Below, piece after piece: positions 23,845-37,337 of a stretch of 64,000 nt of DNA. The stretch is from Gymnorhina tibicen (Eukaryota; Chordata; Aves; Passeriformes; Artamidae), in NCBI GenBank assembly GCA_013399875.1, contig VXAZ01000475.1, forward strand, positions 118,179-182,178, read 5' to 3'. The stretch's first letter is position 1, and each line of letters opens with the position of its first letter. The position numbers and the translations under genes are program-made. The notes beneath the pieces are model-generated. The model did not search any database and was not told the origin of the DNA. It worked only from the letters and a program-made list of their open reading frames with translations.

Positions 23845-26800
23845 AAAATCTGTGTAACAGTGCTCTGGCCTTCTTTAAGGGATGGATCCTCATACTTAAA
23901 TCCAGTAATGAAAATAACAGGGCTTAAATTAACTTGATAAGACTGTTTTCCATCAATAATTTTGCCACTGACATAGTGCAGGATTGATTTTTGTGGTCTG
24001 TGTTATAGCAGCTTTTAATTATAAGACAATTTTGGTACCACATAAGGTAGGAAAAATAGGCAGTTGCAAACTCTGCAGTGTTTTTTCATACATATTATAA
24101 TGGTGGGTTTTTTCTCTTTAAAGAAAGAAAAATAGTATTCCTCTGTTTTCAGTGGGGTTTTTTAAACCTTTTACTCATTGAGCATTTTTTGGCTCCTCGA
24201 GAAGATGGTTGCATTGCCTCTGCTCAATAGCTTCCCTTCATACCCACAAATATTTTCAGCTCTTTATTACTGTAGTGCAGAATTGCACTGTATTTGCATG
24301 TCTCTCATATTGCTATAATTATGTTTGGGGAATGGAGGTGGATGGTGTGTTGAGTGTGCAATTGGTTTCTCCACAGCCCTCAGTCAGGGCTGTTTTCTAT
24401 AATTTGATCAATAGAAGGCAGTTGTACAAACAGTAATTTTTAATTTCCAATTTCAGTTTCAAGTTTCCCATGAAAATTTAAATTTTTTTTTTAAATATAT
24501 AAAGAAAGTTCTTTTGCTTTGCCTGAGACATTTTGTGGCAATTGTTTCCCTCTCCCTCCTGTGAAACCATGGTGCTGACCCTCCTGGGCTGCCTGGTCCA
24601 TGCAGACACATGCACCGGCCATCCTGAAGGCTTGGGGAAGCTACTCTTCCCTCATAAACATTCCAAAATAAACCTTGAGGGGCAGATGCTGTCACTGAGG
24701 TGCAGAAATGTCTACAATCTTGGCTGAGAGTAGGGTGAAACAAGCTGTGTGCTGTCCCACCTTGGAGCTGGGCTTATAAGCCAAGGATGGGAGATGCCCT
24801 CAAAGCCATGGCCTCCAAGGAAGTCAGTGAAAGGACCTTTCCCAGTGCCCATGGATGCATTTATTGGCCACCTCACCCAGCTGTGTGTGGCCTTGGTGGT
24901 GGTCGGGCACCTGCCGAGCCCAGCCTTTCAGCACCCACCAGCCTGCTCCTGGCAAAAGCAGATGCTTGCTGTGCCCAGTGTGCACTGAGCTGCCAAAGTC
25001 TCTGCACATCTGCTTCCTTCCTGCCACAGCAGATGGTTGCTACAGCTGGGGAAAGCAGCTGGTAATTGGCATCAGCCAGGCTTGGTGGTTGGGAGGAGGA
25101 TGAAGCAGCAGCAGGGCAAGGGGTTGAACACAGTGATATTTTTTACAAGGGAGATGCCTGTGCTGCTTCTTTGCACTAGCTTTGCTCCAGGCAAGAACAG
25201 GAATGATGTATGTGCTGCAAATATGGGGAGACCAGGAAAGAGCTGTGACTACTCACTTCTAATGCTCAGCAAAGGGCCGCTCCCTCTGCTATTCCTCAGT
25301 GGATACGGTGGAGCATTACGGTGGGCAGGGCAGGCCACCACAAGCCCTCTTCCTGGGGGTTGGTGGCTCCCTGGGTTCAGCCAGCTGAAACCCAGAGTGC
25401 TGCCGTGCAGTCAAAAGTGCTGCTATTTCTGCTTTTAGCTGAGCAAACTGCAGTCACACAGAAAATGTGTGCTGGAGCAGAGGGCGAAACCCAGTCACTT
25501 GCTCTAACAACTGCTGATGCCATCCTGGTGCCAGACCTCCTCTCGCCTCGGTCTCAGTGAGAGTGAAATGGGGAAGCAGGGCCGTGTGACTGCTCTGGTT
25601 TCAGTTCAGCATGGACAGAACTGGCTGTAGCTGCACAGAGCCACAATTGCTGCTAACTATTGCCCATTTCAGCCTTCAGATTGGCCTAAATAAAGTCAAA
25701 GGGACTATTCATAGGAAAAAGAAGAGCAGGAGCTGGCTCCTGAGCTTACCTTAAACTTCTGTTGTTGCTGTACCGTAGGTTGCATGGGGGTTTTCTCCAG
25801 TACTTGTTTTCTCCTACCCCAAGCAGTGCTTTAGAAGGACCATATTTGCATGTAACATATTTCCATGTTGTAACTGTGGGGTCTTTCCAATTGTCTTCTC
25901 CATGTCAGTTTGGTTAGTTCAATTTTTTTCTGTTTTACTCATTAGATCTTAACCTGCAATTTTCTATTTAAATTACTTTCTACAGAAAATGTCAGGAAGC
26001 TGGGGAGCTTTGTCTCTTACATGATGTGATTTGATAAAAAAGTAGTATGCACCTTTCTTTAAACACTGGCTAAGGTTAAAATCTCTGATTCTTATCTATT
26101 TGTTTAAGAACTTACACAAAACTGCTACTATCAGACAATAAAAAGAATCATGAAATTTCTATGAAAGGAATTTCCTTTTTATTGTGAACTTTACACCTCT
26201 TCACTTATTTCAGTAAATGCCCAATAAAAGTGCAATAAATCCAATACTGTAAGTGCACATATAGAGGGTTTGCACTTCGGGCTTTGCAGCTGTCTGGCTT
26301 TCCTGCTGCATGCAGTACCCAGCCTCCTGTGGTGCCAAGTGCTGCCTTTGGGACCTTCTCAACACAGGCTTGGAAAAAGCCACCTTGTCTCAGCACGTGC
26401 TGCCCACTTCATGCCGTGCTTGAGAGAGGGAGGAAAATAACCACAAAAACCAGCAGTGGCTGATGCCCAAAGAGAGTGGGGCTGGGACTGCACCCCTGGG
26501 AGGGAGAGGGGAAGAAGGGGGCGAGGGCTGTGCTGCCTTGCCCACAGGAAGGGGCTGAGAGCTTTGGTGTGTGGTACTCTGGTAAGTACCACAGGCAAAC
26601 TCACACATAAATGTAGACTTTGTGAAAGAAATTAAACGGGGGGAAAGGGAACCAAAGTTTGTGTCAGCAGCTACTTGTACTGAAATAGCTAATAGCCTTT
26701 AAACTTGAATTTAATAGGGAAAAATTAATCTGTATATTTATGCCTTACTCATTTTCCTCTGTAAAAGCCAATACAAATAGCAAAAATGGGAAAAAAACCA

Positions 26801-29800
26801 ACCAAACAAGCCAACAGATAAATTAAGGTTCAACCAAGCTGAAATAACTCTCCTGTAAGACTGACTGTAACTCTGCATCTGTGATACTCCCCTCAGTGAA
26901 GGGAAGGATGTGATTGCACAGGCAGGGAGGTGGTAGGAACCACCTCAGCAGCCCCTGTTTCTGCAAGAGCCACCTAGTGTCAGTACCTTCCCAACTGGCA
27001 CAACTGCTTCTGCCAAAATTTCCTGGGTACAGAGAGAGTTTTCCCTCCAGTCCCAGCTGGAAGAATAGAGTCTCCTGCTCAAGATTAATAGGTCAAACCC
27101 CAAATTTTAAATCTTTTACAGGCTTTGTGACTGCTTGCAGGCTTTGCTTGCTGAGCCGAGAGTGTGAGGCGGGGTGGGATGTGCTGGAGAGATATCCTGT
27201 TTGGATATGGTCATCCTGTGTCAGTCTAATGAGAGCTCAGCCTACGGTGCAAGCCCTGCCATAATATTTACCCTTATAGCCAGAGACTTGAGTCCCAGGT
27301 TGTTTTCTGAGATTTTTGTCCAGAAAAATGAATCCTACCTGTTAAGGTCAAAAGGCAGAGTCCTCTTCTCTTTCCCATCCTGTCTTGTGTTCTCCACTGC
27401 CTCGCTCAGCCTGATTTATAGCTGTGTACAGGAGAGCGAAATCAGCCTTCCTAGCTGGTTACATTATTTAATTTTTTTTTTTAGCTCAGTCCTATGTTTG
27501 AATTTTGGTCATATTCTCCTTGAGCCCATTGATAACCTACTGCTGCTGACTGAGTCAATAATTGCAGCAGCATTTTGGACACCAGAGAAGCAGCAGTATG
27601 TGCTGCTGAAAAGATGGCTGGTACGTAGACCCTCTATGCTGGGCTTTGTCCCCCCCATCTAGTGGTCTGTGTGGGCTCCAGGTCGAAAGTTCTCCTGTGG
27701 ACAACTTCATAGTGCCTAAAGAGAAATATACAGCTGTTGTTTCAAGGGATGGATGCAAGCTGACCTGCAGCTGGGCGAAAATGTCTCAACCAATTATGCC
27801 TCCATGAATGGTCTCCCTGCCAGGTCACCAAGAGGCAGCAGAAATAATCTGTTCTCCCGGCAAGTGCTTCCTTAGATCTGGACACCTGGTCCCAGCCTGT
27901 CTCCCCCTCTTTGTGGTGTTTAGCTCAGCACAGTGACACGTGCTCAGAAATGCCTCTGGGAAGGGACAGAGCCCTCTGCAAGCAAGAGAAATGGAACGGA
28001 ACTCAAACTCCAGAAATGGAACTGGAACTCCTCAGAAATTAAGGTTTGCAGGCAACATGAGCATAGGAAGAAGTGCTCAACATCAAAGGGCTGATGGAGT
28101 GAGAGGAGGAAGGTGAAAAAAACTAATGAGAAAAGGAGCAAATGTTCTAGAAGACCTGTAGTGTATGGAAGGCAAAAGGCAGCAGGGGAAGAAGGTCAAG
28201 GCAGGGAAGATTGGTGGTGGGAAAGAAGGAGTAAAAGAAGGAGTGAAATGCAAATTAACTAAGAGAAAAATACATATCCCTGTAGTAGGTGGACATGGGT
28301 GACTGAGGAGGAGGAAAAACTCCTGTGGCTTCATTGCTGTAACAGGAGGATGCAGCTGCTAGATCTGCTCAAACAATACTTGGGAGCTACCCACATGCTT
28401 CTCCAGGAGGTCCTGATCCTGAGTAGGTACTGTTGGACACCACAGTGCTGAAAAGATACTAAGTGCTTACAATTGTGCTACAAGACAAATTAGACACTTA
28501 TTCCTGTGTAGTAAAGTCCTGTGCTTAAATATTTAATTGTGTTTTGGCTTACAGTAGTTTACTGGTGTTAAAGCATCCAAAACGTGCTCACAAAAAAAAA
28601 TCAGCATTTTAAAGCTATAAATTATTCTGGCTGATTTTCTATTTTCCCCCTCTAGACAAAAGTAATCATTTGACAACAGGCTCCCTCAAACAGTGCAGCC
28701 CAGTCTCATTACAAACTAACATATTCTCTCACATGTTGAACCAAACTACTGAGAATGTAGTAATTGATCATTCATAGATGCAGACTGGTAGCTAATAGCA
28801 TCCTCACTTACCTTCTAAACACTGAGCACAGTTAAAATAAATTCAGGATGTATGCATGCGGAAAACTCAATTGCAGCCGCATCGGAGATGAACCAAAAAA
28901 TGGAAGCATTCAGAAGTGCTAGTGAAAAATGCAAATAATGACCCATAGTAGATGTCAGCCTGAGAGGATAACACATGCCCTGTAATTATCTTAAAGGGAC
29001 TCTGTCTGTGTGCTCTGTAAATATATGTAGTTCTGTCCAAGTAGATGTACCATACAACCGGGTGCTGAAGCCAGGTAAGAAAGCTTCTCCCAGTGTGGCC
29101 TCAGGACCTGTGTGATGTTTCCTTTTCCAGACACATCTGGACTTCAGTCTCCGTTGTATAACTGGTAAAGTAAGCCAATGCGACTACTGGATAGGATGAG
29201 TATGGTGGAAAGACAGATGGAGGTGGATGTGCCACTCTTTATCTACTGAGGCTGTCAAGGCTTCAAGGGCCCACTTCAACAGGGAAATATTTCAAAAGTC
29301 CACATTTTAAAAGTATTTAAAAAAACCCAAACAGGTAAAAAAAGTCTGTTTACACCTTGTGGATAACTTAGGGTGTGCTGGATGCTTCGAGTCACTGACA
29401 TTTTGGAAACTAGCCCTTTGAGTTTGTCATGCTTGACCTGTGATTGCTGCTTTGTGTGGGGCTGCAGCATGTACATGGTGCTGGTGTGCTACATGTGCAC
29501 AGCCCCAGGTGGCCAGGCAAAACAGGAGAGCTATTACAAGCGCTGCAGTGCATGGAAATGGCAATTTTATGGATAATACTATGTGGTGATTTATTAAAAG
29601 CTGTGATTCTCCAGCAGCTTTTATTGTATCATCATAAACCAACACTCCTGTATAGTGCATTAAGCTGGGTAATTCTGTTGGTTCCTCACCAGGGTTGACA
29701 ACACTATATGTAAGATTGCATAGGGTGGGCTGGTGAGCTGAAAGTGCTATCACTCTAAATGGATCACTGAGAGAGGAGAAAAAACCACATGGTCAGCACA

Positions 29801-30498
29801 GTGTGGGTGTTCTCAGGGCAAGGAACCCACTACAGAGGGGTAAATCCCACTGTTCTCTACATCAGTCGGTGCCGGTGGCTTGCAGGCCCGGAGTGACTCT
29901 GCTTCAGCACCAGTGACAATACTGGCAGAAACAGTCTCTGGGTTTAACCATTCGGGCAGGTAATTGGAGCTCATTGCTTCCTGCCCCTGCTCCCCTGCTA
30001 ATTTGCTGCAGGACATTTGGGTTGTAGCTTGACCTCTTTATGCTCTAATTTTCCCTTCGATAGCACGTGAATATTAGCTGTTTTGTTGAGGTGTTGTGAT
30101 GCTCTGTTAAATGAGGGAACATGCATTAGACCCAGTGGGAATGGGGTATGCAGCATTATTAGGATGTATACAACTCTACGTTTTGGGAAACGTTTATATT
30201 CCACCTCTTAAATATCTTTCACAAATGGAACTTGCGAAAAAGCAGGACAAGCACTGCTAACACAGCTTTGCCACACACTGTCAAGTGCTTATAAACTCTA
30301 TTTATAGCTACAGTTAAAGATTCAGATATGCAAGCACTCCATTAAAAGACCACATTAATGAGCCCTCAGAGAAAATATCTCACAAAGCCTTTTGAGCTTG
30401 TAACTGCTCAGTTGTTCAGGGCTTCTTGCTTGTTAACATTCATAAAATATAAATACTGTGTACTAAACACCAGCACTTTGTGGATCACAATGTCTCAC

Positions 30499-30628
30499 CT
30501 CCCCAGCAGCGCTGCAAGGTGCGAGGGGAGAGGCAGCAGCGGCAGCGCTGGGGTGGCCGAGCCCCGCCGCAGGCTGCCGGGCTGCACACGTCGCTCACCC
30601 GTCGCCTTATCTGGGGCCTGTCTTTGCT
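30499..30628 (-). other. Candidate GC-rich exon on the minus strand in an orphan CpG cluster
   Basis: On the minus strand an acceptor GCCACTCAGCCTTGCAG precedes 130 bases that end in CTGGGGAG and the donor GTGAGA. Two of three frames are open throughout, one Arg/Cys-rich and one Leu/Pro/Arg-rich. Neither is recognised, and GC-rich DNA lowers stop frequency, so openness is weak evidence. The local CpG density between about 30.52 and 30.61 kb is much higher than the flanks. This suggests a small unmethylated element such as a lncRNA exon, a weak promoter or an enhancer in the intergenic region. Confidence 0.3.
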
Positions 30629-32899
30629 CTGCAAGGCTGAGTGGCAGATTGACTCGCAGGTCAGTATCTGTGAGTATAATTTCAGAGGGAACAATCAAAC
30701 CTATTAGCTGAGAGTGGCAGAGCTGGGCCTCCTTGCAGCTGCAGCTCCTGAGCGTGGCAAGTATTTGGAGCAAAATCTAATAGATAAAAATCACAGGAGA
30801 TTTTTTCTTTTTTCCTTTGACATAAGCTAGCTGATGAGAAGTATCATTTGAAAGAGAAAAAACTTGCTATATTTGATTTGTCATTATTTCCCCATTGTCC
30901 CTTCCTGCCTGTGATTATACAGTTCCCATTTTCTCTTCTTTGCCTCTCACAGAATTCCATATTTTAGCTTGTGACAGATGCTCTTGCTTAAATGTTTTTG
31001 ATATATGTTTTATCTGAAATTGTTTTATCAAGTCTGCATTGTGTAAACAAAAATCGCTGGAGCCCATTTAAGAATAGTTGTCTGTAACCTTTAATATTGC
31101 ATTTCCATCCATCCACAAGTCTCAAAGCGCTTGAGCAGTACGGAAGGCCATTTCTGTGTTTATATACGGCTCTCAGCAAGCTGCAGAAGCTGAGGTAGGG
31201 CAAGATCAAGTAACTTCTTGGATGCTATTTGCTGGCACATGTTAGCAACCCATCTATGTCCTTGTCTTTGTGCTTTTGGTCCTGTAGCCTTTCAAACAGA
31301 AGGTGCTCTCCTGGAAGGAATAATTCTGCTCACAAAATGAAAAATAAGGACAGCAGGCTTTAAAAAGCTTCAGGGCAGTTCTTACCGTTCAAATGTGTCA
31401 TTGATTTCAATAGTGCATTAGCAGGCTTGTTAAGCAGGATCTAAAGTGCTTAGCTTTATTTTATGGTGGTGAGTACCTGATTGTTCAAAATATTAGCATC
31501 TTATTGCAGCAGCAAACTGGCTCGTGCCATAAACTGCCTGGTGCTGAGACTGCTTCGCCATTACTGAGTGCCTGATAAAACAGGGTCATTTGCAATCAAT
31601 TGGTGATGTAGGAAGGCAGGGCTGTGACACTTCCTGCTGCTCTCCTCATTAATTTCCCTTTATCTGCCTCGGTCTGTCTGTTGACAGAGCATTGCTGTCT
31701 GTCCCATGTCCCATGCACAGGCTCCTCCTGAATTCGTCCCCCTGAGCCCCACTGCGTTTCTGACCATCTGGGGGTGAGACTCACATTGACTGTGCCAATA
31801 ACCTGGGGACAGCAAGAAAAATCCTGTGTCCCAAAGGGTGGATTGCTATTCTGGGAGATCTGGGAGGGCTTCCCCTCGCCTGGCATGGGGAGTTGGTCCT
31901 ATGTGCAGCAAGCTGGTGGCCAACAGAGTCTGTACATCAGCCAGTCAGACGGACATCTCCATGTCTGGCAAATCTTTTCTTGACTCCACTGACTAAAAGG
32001 GGAGCATGATCCGATCCCCCATTCCCACGTTCCTGTTCAAACATGTGACAAATTCTTGTGGTATGGAACAACTTTAACAGCACAGTTCGAAATTCAGTCC
32101 TGAGCACCTCTCTCACATGTTGTCCAACGTGTTGTTAGATAAATCCTTTGTGGAGCTGTGGATGAGAAAGCCACCAGGAACAGGCTGTGCCCTGACTTCA
32201 GGATTTTGGTCAGCAAGTGCAGCCTGCAGCCCTGACCCTTAGCACCTGCAGGCATAGCCAGGGTAGGCTTCTCCTTTGGGCCATTTTGGTGGAGATAACA
32301 CACGTCTTTAGGGAGTGAGCAGGAGACCAAAGGCTGGGTAAAATGTGGAGAGGTTTGGAGGAGATTGGTTTTATAACCCACCATCATTTTGTATCTGGGT
32401 CTGCAGAAATGGCCCTGTGGGACTTCAGCAGGGGAGGTATGAGGGTCTGCAGTTCTTACAGTCTTCCAGGAGCAGCTGGCAATGGAGCAGGGGCCTGGGG
32501 ACTTGGGGCTTACAACAGCGACTGCCTCTCTCATCCTCTGGGGACCGAGCATTCGAGAGGTTCATCTCTTCATTTTTTGCATCTGTGTAGGAAGCACATT
32601 CCCACCACTGAGGAATTAAATACTTCAAACTACTCCAAAGCAAATGGGTCATACCCATGTTCTCTGTGCTCTCAGTGGGAAAACAAGGCAAGCTGAATAA
32701 ACCCTTGCTATCAGAGTCCAGAGGCTGCCTTGCTGGAAGTGATGCTGGCTGCAGGCAGGCCCGGGCTTTAGCTGTGTTAAGTACATATATGTTAATCTTC
32801 TGGGTGAAAGCAAAAGGGAAAATGAGAGGGAATTATGTGGGCAGGTGGAATGAACAAACTGGTATTGGTGGAGGCAGGACTTGTGTGTGGGACAAAGGG

Positions 32900-34720
32900 G
32901 CTGGAAAGTGTTAAAAAATGGGAGGCTTCTCAGAGGAAAGCAGCTGGGCTTCTGAGAACAAAAAAAGGTAATAATTTACAGAATTAAGAAAATATTTTTA
33001 TTTTCAACTGAATTAGAGTAAAGCACTTAAGGTCATTCACAAATATGAATCTTAACTTCTGTACCCTGGTTTTCCTTTCCATAAAATATAAATAATAGCA
33101 CTTTCTTTACTCACAGGGTGGTGTGAAAACAAGTTCATTCATTTCTGGGAAGCATTTGTGCTATACGGGAAGTATAGCAAAGACTATGAATATACAGCTA
33201 AAGATGTGGGCTGGCATTGAGGCACTTGGCATCTCCCCAGATATGCCATGTATCATGCAAAAGAGGCAGGAGAGGAGGGTACAAAAACACAGGCCAAACT
33301 TAATGAGTTCTGAAATCAGGAACATGTGAATCCCCAAAATTAGAAGTGCAAAAGCTTTGAACTCTCAGAAAGCACTGAGAGTTCTCCACACTTCTCAGAA
33401 CAGTGAGAGGGGCATATGTTTTCTTAAAAAAACAGCAAAAGGCAATGAAGAGGTAGGATGCAGGGGAAATACTCAAAGATATAGTCCATGGAAATCAAGA
33501 AATCTGTATACTATTGAGAAATAGTTCTACTTCAAGTAGGGATGACCACTGTGATTGACTGGGGGAAACAAAATGAGCAATAAAGAGAGAAGAATATGAG
33601 ACTTATAAATCAGCAGGGTCAGTGCTGCAGGAACAGGTAGAAGAACTGATTGTGAAAAAATGCAAGAAAATGATCCAAAAAGCTGAGACAGAAAAAGAAG
33701 GGAAAAGATGTGAACATGATAAAAGTTTTTATAAATTTGGTGTGTAGGAAGCTGCAGGTCAGCTGGGGATACAACCATCATCTTCCTGAGCAACAGGGTG
33801 GCTACCTTGACTAAAAGGGAGATATTGCCTGGAAAATGAATTATTACTTGTACCTCAGTCTTCGGTAGGGAGAGATGTGAAGTCTGACACAGTTTATAGA
33901 TGTTTTTCAAGGACAGAAAAAAAAAATCATAAACTCTAAAGGCTACCAGGGAATCAAGCAATTGACTAAACCCACCTAGATAAAGAACTATTTAAAAAGT
34001 GGATTGTTTATACCCCAGGTTTATCCTAAAAAATAAATGTCAAAGGACTTAAATCATCCAGGAAACTTAAGCTGGCTATGGGAGAGGTACCATTGCTGCA
34101 TCCCAGACTTTTAAACGGAAACAAAAGAGGAAGAATTGTCTATCAGCTTCAGGGAGTACTTTAGACAGCTGATTATCTTTACTAGAAAGGCAGATAAAAG
34201 TGGACACCAATTATTTTACTTCATTAAATAAAGGAAGAAAAGATGGGGTTAAGAGGAATAAAAGATTAATTTTAGCATCCTCAGATTTCAAGAATACAAG
34301 GATTCAGTGCTCTATGAGACATCACTGAGTAAGACGGGAGATAAGGGACTCAGTTTCTTGATGCCGGACTTGATTACTGAATCCAGATGATAAATATGTA
34401 GAAATTATTTAGGGTAGGGGTGGATAATGGAGTGGCATGCTTATATATTGAACTCTCTTAGCACTGTACAGCTGTCACTTGGAAGAAAGAACACAAGGAA
34501 GCAAAGACATCAAAGAAAGAGGCATGAGGGAGAGCAAAGAGGAAGAAGGCTTTTGGAAGCAGAGAATATTTGCGCTGGTATATGGAATTTAACCTGAAAA
34601 AATGTTAAGCTGGGAAAAAGAAAGTCAAGGTAAAGGTGCCTTAGGGAGATAGCTGGGGCAAGTCAGCATAGGAAAAATCTCTGAGGATAGCAGCCAAGTT
34701 TCTGTTTGTGTTCCTTTTTA
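32900..34720. other. Purine-rich plus strand, strand-asymmetric intergenic stretch
   Basis: Over nearly 2 kb the plus strand is dominated by A and G, with long AGAAG/GGAAA-type runs, while the minus strand is correspondingly pyrimidine-rich. The one larger frame (144 codons on the minus strand at 33527-33961) is a hydrophobic by-product of that T/C richness. No retroelement domain could be recognised. Shorter purine-rich patches recur at 28.0-28.3 kb and 44.4-44.76 kb. Confidence 0.55.
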
Positions 34721-37301
34721 AGGTTCAGGGAATGAAAGAACGAGGCGTGAATGTTGCAACGTCTAATTTTTATGTACTTTGATGGAGTTCATAACCTTAA
34801 CGCTTTCATTTGCAGTGCTTGAGGAGACAGAGCTGCCCAGCAATGGGACCCAAAGCTTGTTTCATACTAAGCTGGTGATTACCCTACAAGAAGTGCTGCA
34901 GATCCCCAGTGACACAAGGTGGTTCAGCGCCTCTTTCCGTGCAGTGTTTGCTGTGGAACAGGAGCACAGCTGGAGCTGGGCTGCAGGCACACCTTTCAGC
35001 TGACTTATTGCAACCTCCTGTCATGAAGGTGATCAGAGCATGTGGCTGGGACATGGGGACATTGACTTCAAAGCTTGTCCTCCCTTCCTGGAAGTGTCTC
35101 AGCCCACGGATCTCCTCTGTGACTCCTTCTTGAATTACGTCTTTTTGTTTCCTCCTAAGGAAAGCTTTTCTAATTTTTGTGTTGCCACTGGTCCACAGAG
35201 AGAATAAGGGCTGGGCCCAGCAAGACTGTCCTGCATGGCCCAGGTGCCCTCCTGCTGATGTTCATATTTCAGCATGACATGGAAAGTGGGTAAGATTGAA
35301 TATGTTAATATTGAAGTTTTGGGTTCCAGCATCCATCTGCAGAAGGAGGGAGGCAGAAGGGCGGTAAGTAAGGGAAAATGAGCAGCCTTAAGGGCATGTA
35401 GAGGTCTAGAATTTTTGAAGGGAAGAATATTCAGATACATGGAGGCAGGAGAAATTGAAAGAAAATGCTAGATTTCAGCTTACTGCAGTAGATTATGCCA
35501 GATTGACTGATATCTTTCTTTGATTAAATTGAATTTTATGTCCTAGATAAAGGAAATGCTTAGTTCTCCTGCTCAGGAAATGTAGATGCCTGGTGAAACT
35601 GGATGACCTGAGAATTAAAAAGGGAACTCTGAGACAGAAAATGATTTGGCTGGTAGGGAAATGACAGTGGGTAAGTTTCAGACGGGAGGTAATGGAGTGC
35701 AGTTAACAGAGGAGTTTCTGAAGATTCATCTTCAGGACCTTGGTACGAAAAGGAGGTAATGACATTTTCTGCAGCCCCCGTATGAGCAGAGAGGAAAGGC
35801 TGATACCCAGGCCCTGAGCCGATCACAGAATGCTTCTGTGTCGATGGAGGCAGCCGGGCAATCCTGGTTAGACACTGAAGGCAGATGCTTACAGTGAGCT
35901 GCTGGGAGTAGCTTGCCTTCCCCTGGGAGAAATACTTCTCTTAATGCATGAATTTTACTTTATCAATGTCTCTATGTATTTCAAACTGGTATTGTTAAGC
36001 TGTTACTATAAATGATATGTAGACCAAGGTACAAGGGAGACCATGAGATGCCAGCTGCATTCTCATGCATGTTTTTCATGAATCTAGCCCCCTAAAAGTT
36101 GGCAAAATCTTTACTAACTCCCAGCTGTGACAAAGCAAATAAGGGATCCTAACTTCTAACCTAACTGCTGTTGGCATTTACCTATCTTCAAAGCAATTGT
36201 TTTTGTATTCCTCTGTGTATTTAGCAAGAAATGAAGGAATGCCAGAGCTGCTTTGCTATGGCTGCAAAGCCTCCTTGAGCATTAAACTCTTCCATACAGG
36301 CTAGACATTTGCAGTAACAACCCTATACTTTCATCAGAAGATGTGGACTGCTCTTGTAGGAGATCTTTACCCCTAGTGAACTCAGGCAATAACATGTTGT
36401 GTGTAAACATGAGGCCTGTCCGACACTTGAGTATTACACAAACCTTATTTTGAAATAGGGTTTAGTCCTGATGGACTTACATGGACAAAACCAGCCCAGA
36501 TTTCTTAGTAGTGAGGCAATTTTTACCTCTGAGGGGCTAGGCTTTGTTAAGACAGTCATGAATCCTCAACTTATAGATCAAAATGCATTATAAAACACTG
36601 TTCCATACCATTTTCCTTTTTCCCCTTCTTTTTTTTCTCTCTTCTCCTTAATTTCAATCATGTAATAAGAAAAGCCCAGTTATGTTAATTGGTATGACTC
36701 CCCCTCAAGGGCATTGTGAAGCATGAAATAATTCCATTCATTACTGACAATGCAGGGACATGAGTTTTCCCTGGAGGATCCGTTTCATCTTGTGATTTGG
36801 TGACCATAGAGAATGATGATAGGATTAGGGACATATTGTTTTAAAATTAATTGTTTGTCAGGGAGAAGCTAGAAGATGGTGGGGAAAGAGGAAGCTTAAA
36901 ATTCCAGAGATTGTTTGACTTCGAGGTTCTTGGAGGCTGATGCATCTAATGGGTATTTATCAGGCAAACCCAGCTGCTGACCATCATTCGCCCCAGCTCT
37001 AATTTTGTTTTTAAAAGGCAGCTGAACTGGTGTTTGAAACATGCCACAGACCGGCAGAGAGCTAAATCGATGTAAAGCTTGTCAGATTCATTTCTCCTTT
37101 TTTATTTTTGGGAGTCAGAATTTCATTTCCCTAAAATGCAGTAAGTGTGTGGGCATGAGCTTCCAGGCTGTCCAAAGATCATTTTGGAAACAGAGCCACC
37201 TTGCTGGGGTTTGTCCTCCCCTCTAACAGGTAGCCCATAACCTGCAAAGCAATAGTCCTAGAGCACAAACATTGGTGAGTCTAGCTGAGAGGAAAAACCA
37301 A

Positions 37302-37337
37302 TCTTTTTTTTTTCTTTTCTTCTTTTTTTTTCTTTTT
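37302..37337. repeat. 36-base polypyrimidine tract
   Basis: An unbroken run of T with interspersed C, ending at GCTGAG. It resembles an acceptor tract, but the first AG after it (in GCTGAG) does not open a supportable exon. Confidence 0.85.

Larger units (their letters stand above)
18774..32600. other. GC-richer intergenic block with long chance ORFs
   Basis: This block is visibly richer in G and C than its surroundings, which explains the concentration of 130-220 codon frames on both strands (for example 18962-19480, 19131-19637, 21840-22508, 27174-27662 and 32094-32552). Overlapping long frames on opposite strands, as at 19.0-19.6 kb, are typical of stop-poor non-coding DNA. Apart from the exon candidates and simple repeats listed separately, no gene could be supported. 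Confidence 0.6.

Noticed and set aside
25750..25840. Minus-strand segment ending TTTAAG-GTAAGC with a Gln-rich frame
   Set aside because: Candidate acceptors are purine-rich and weak. The frame is short and unrecognised.
27174..27662. 162-codon plus-strand frame with hydrophobic runs
   Set aside because: The hydrophobic parts come from T-rich sequence (including a poly-T run at about 27.47 kb). There is no recognisable family and no supporting signals.
33527..33961. 144-codon minus-strand frame resembling a membrane protein
   Set aside because: It is the antisense of a purine-rich stretch, so Leu/Phe/Ser codons are expected by composition alone.
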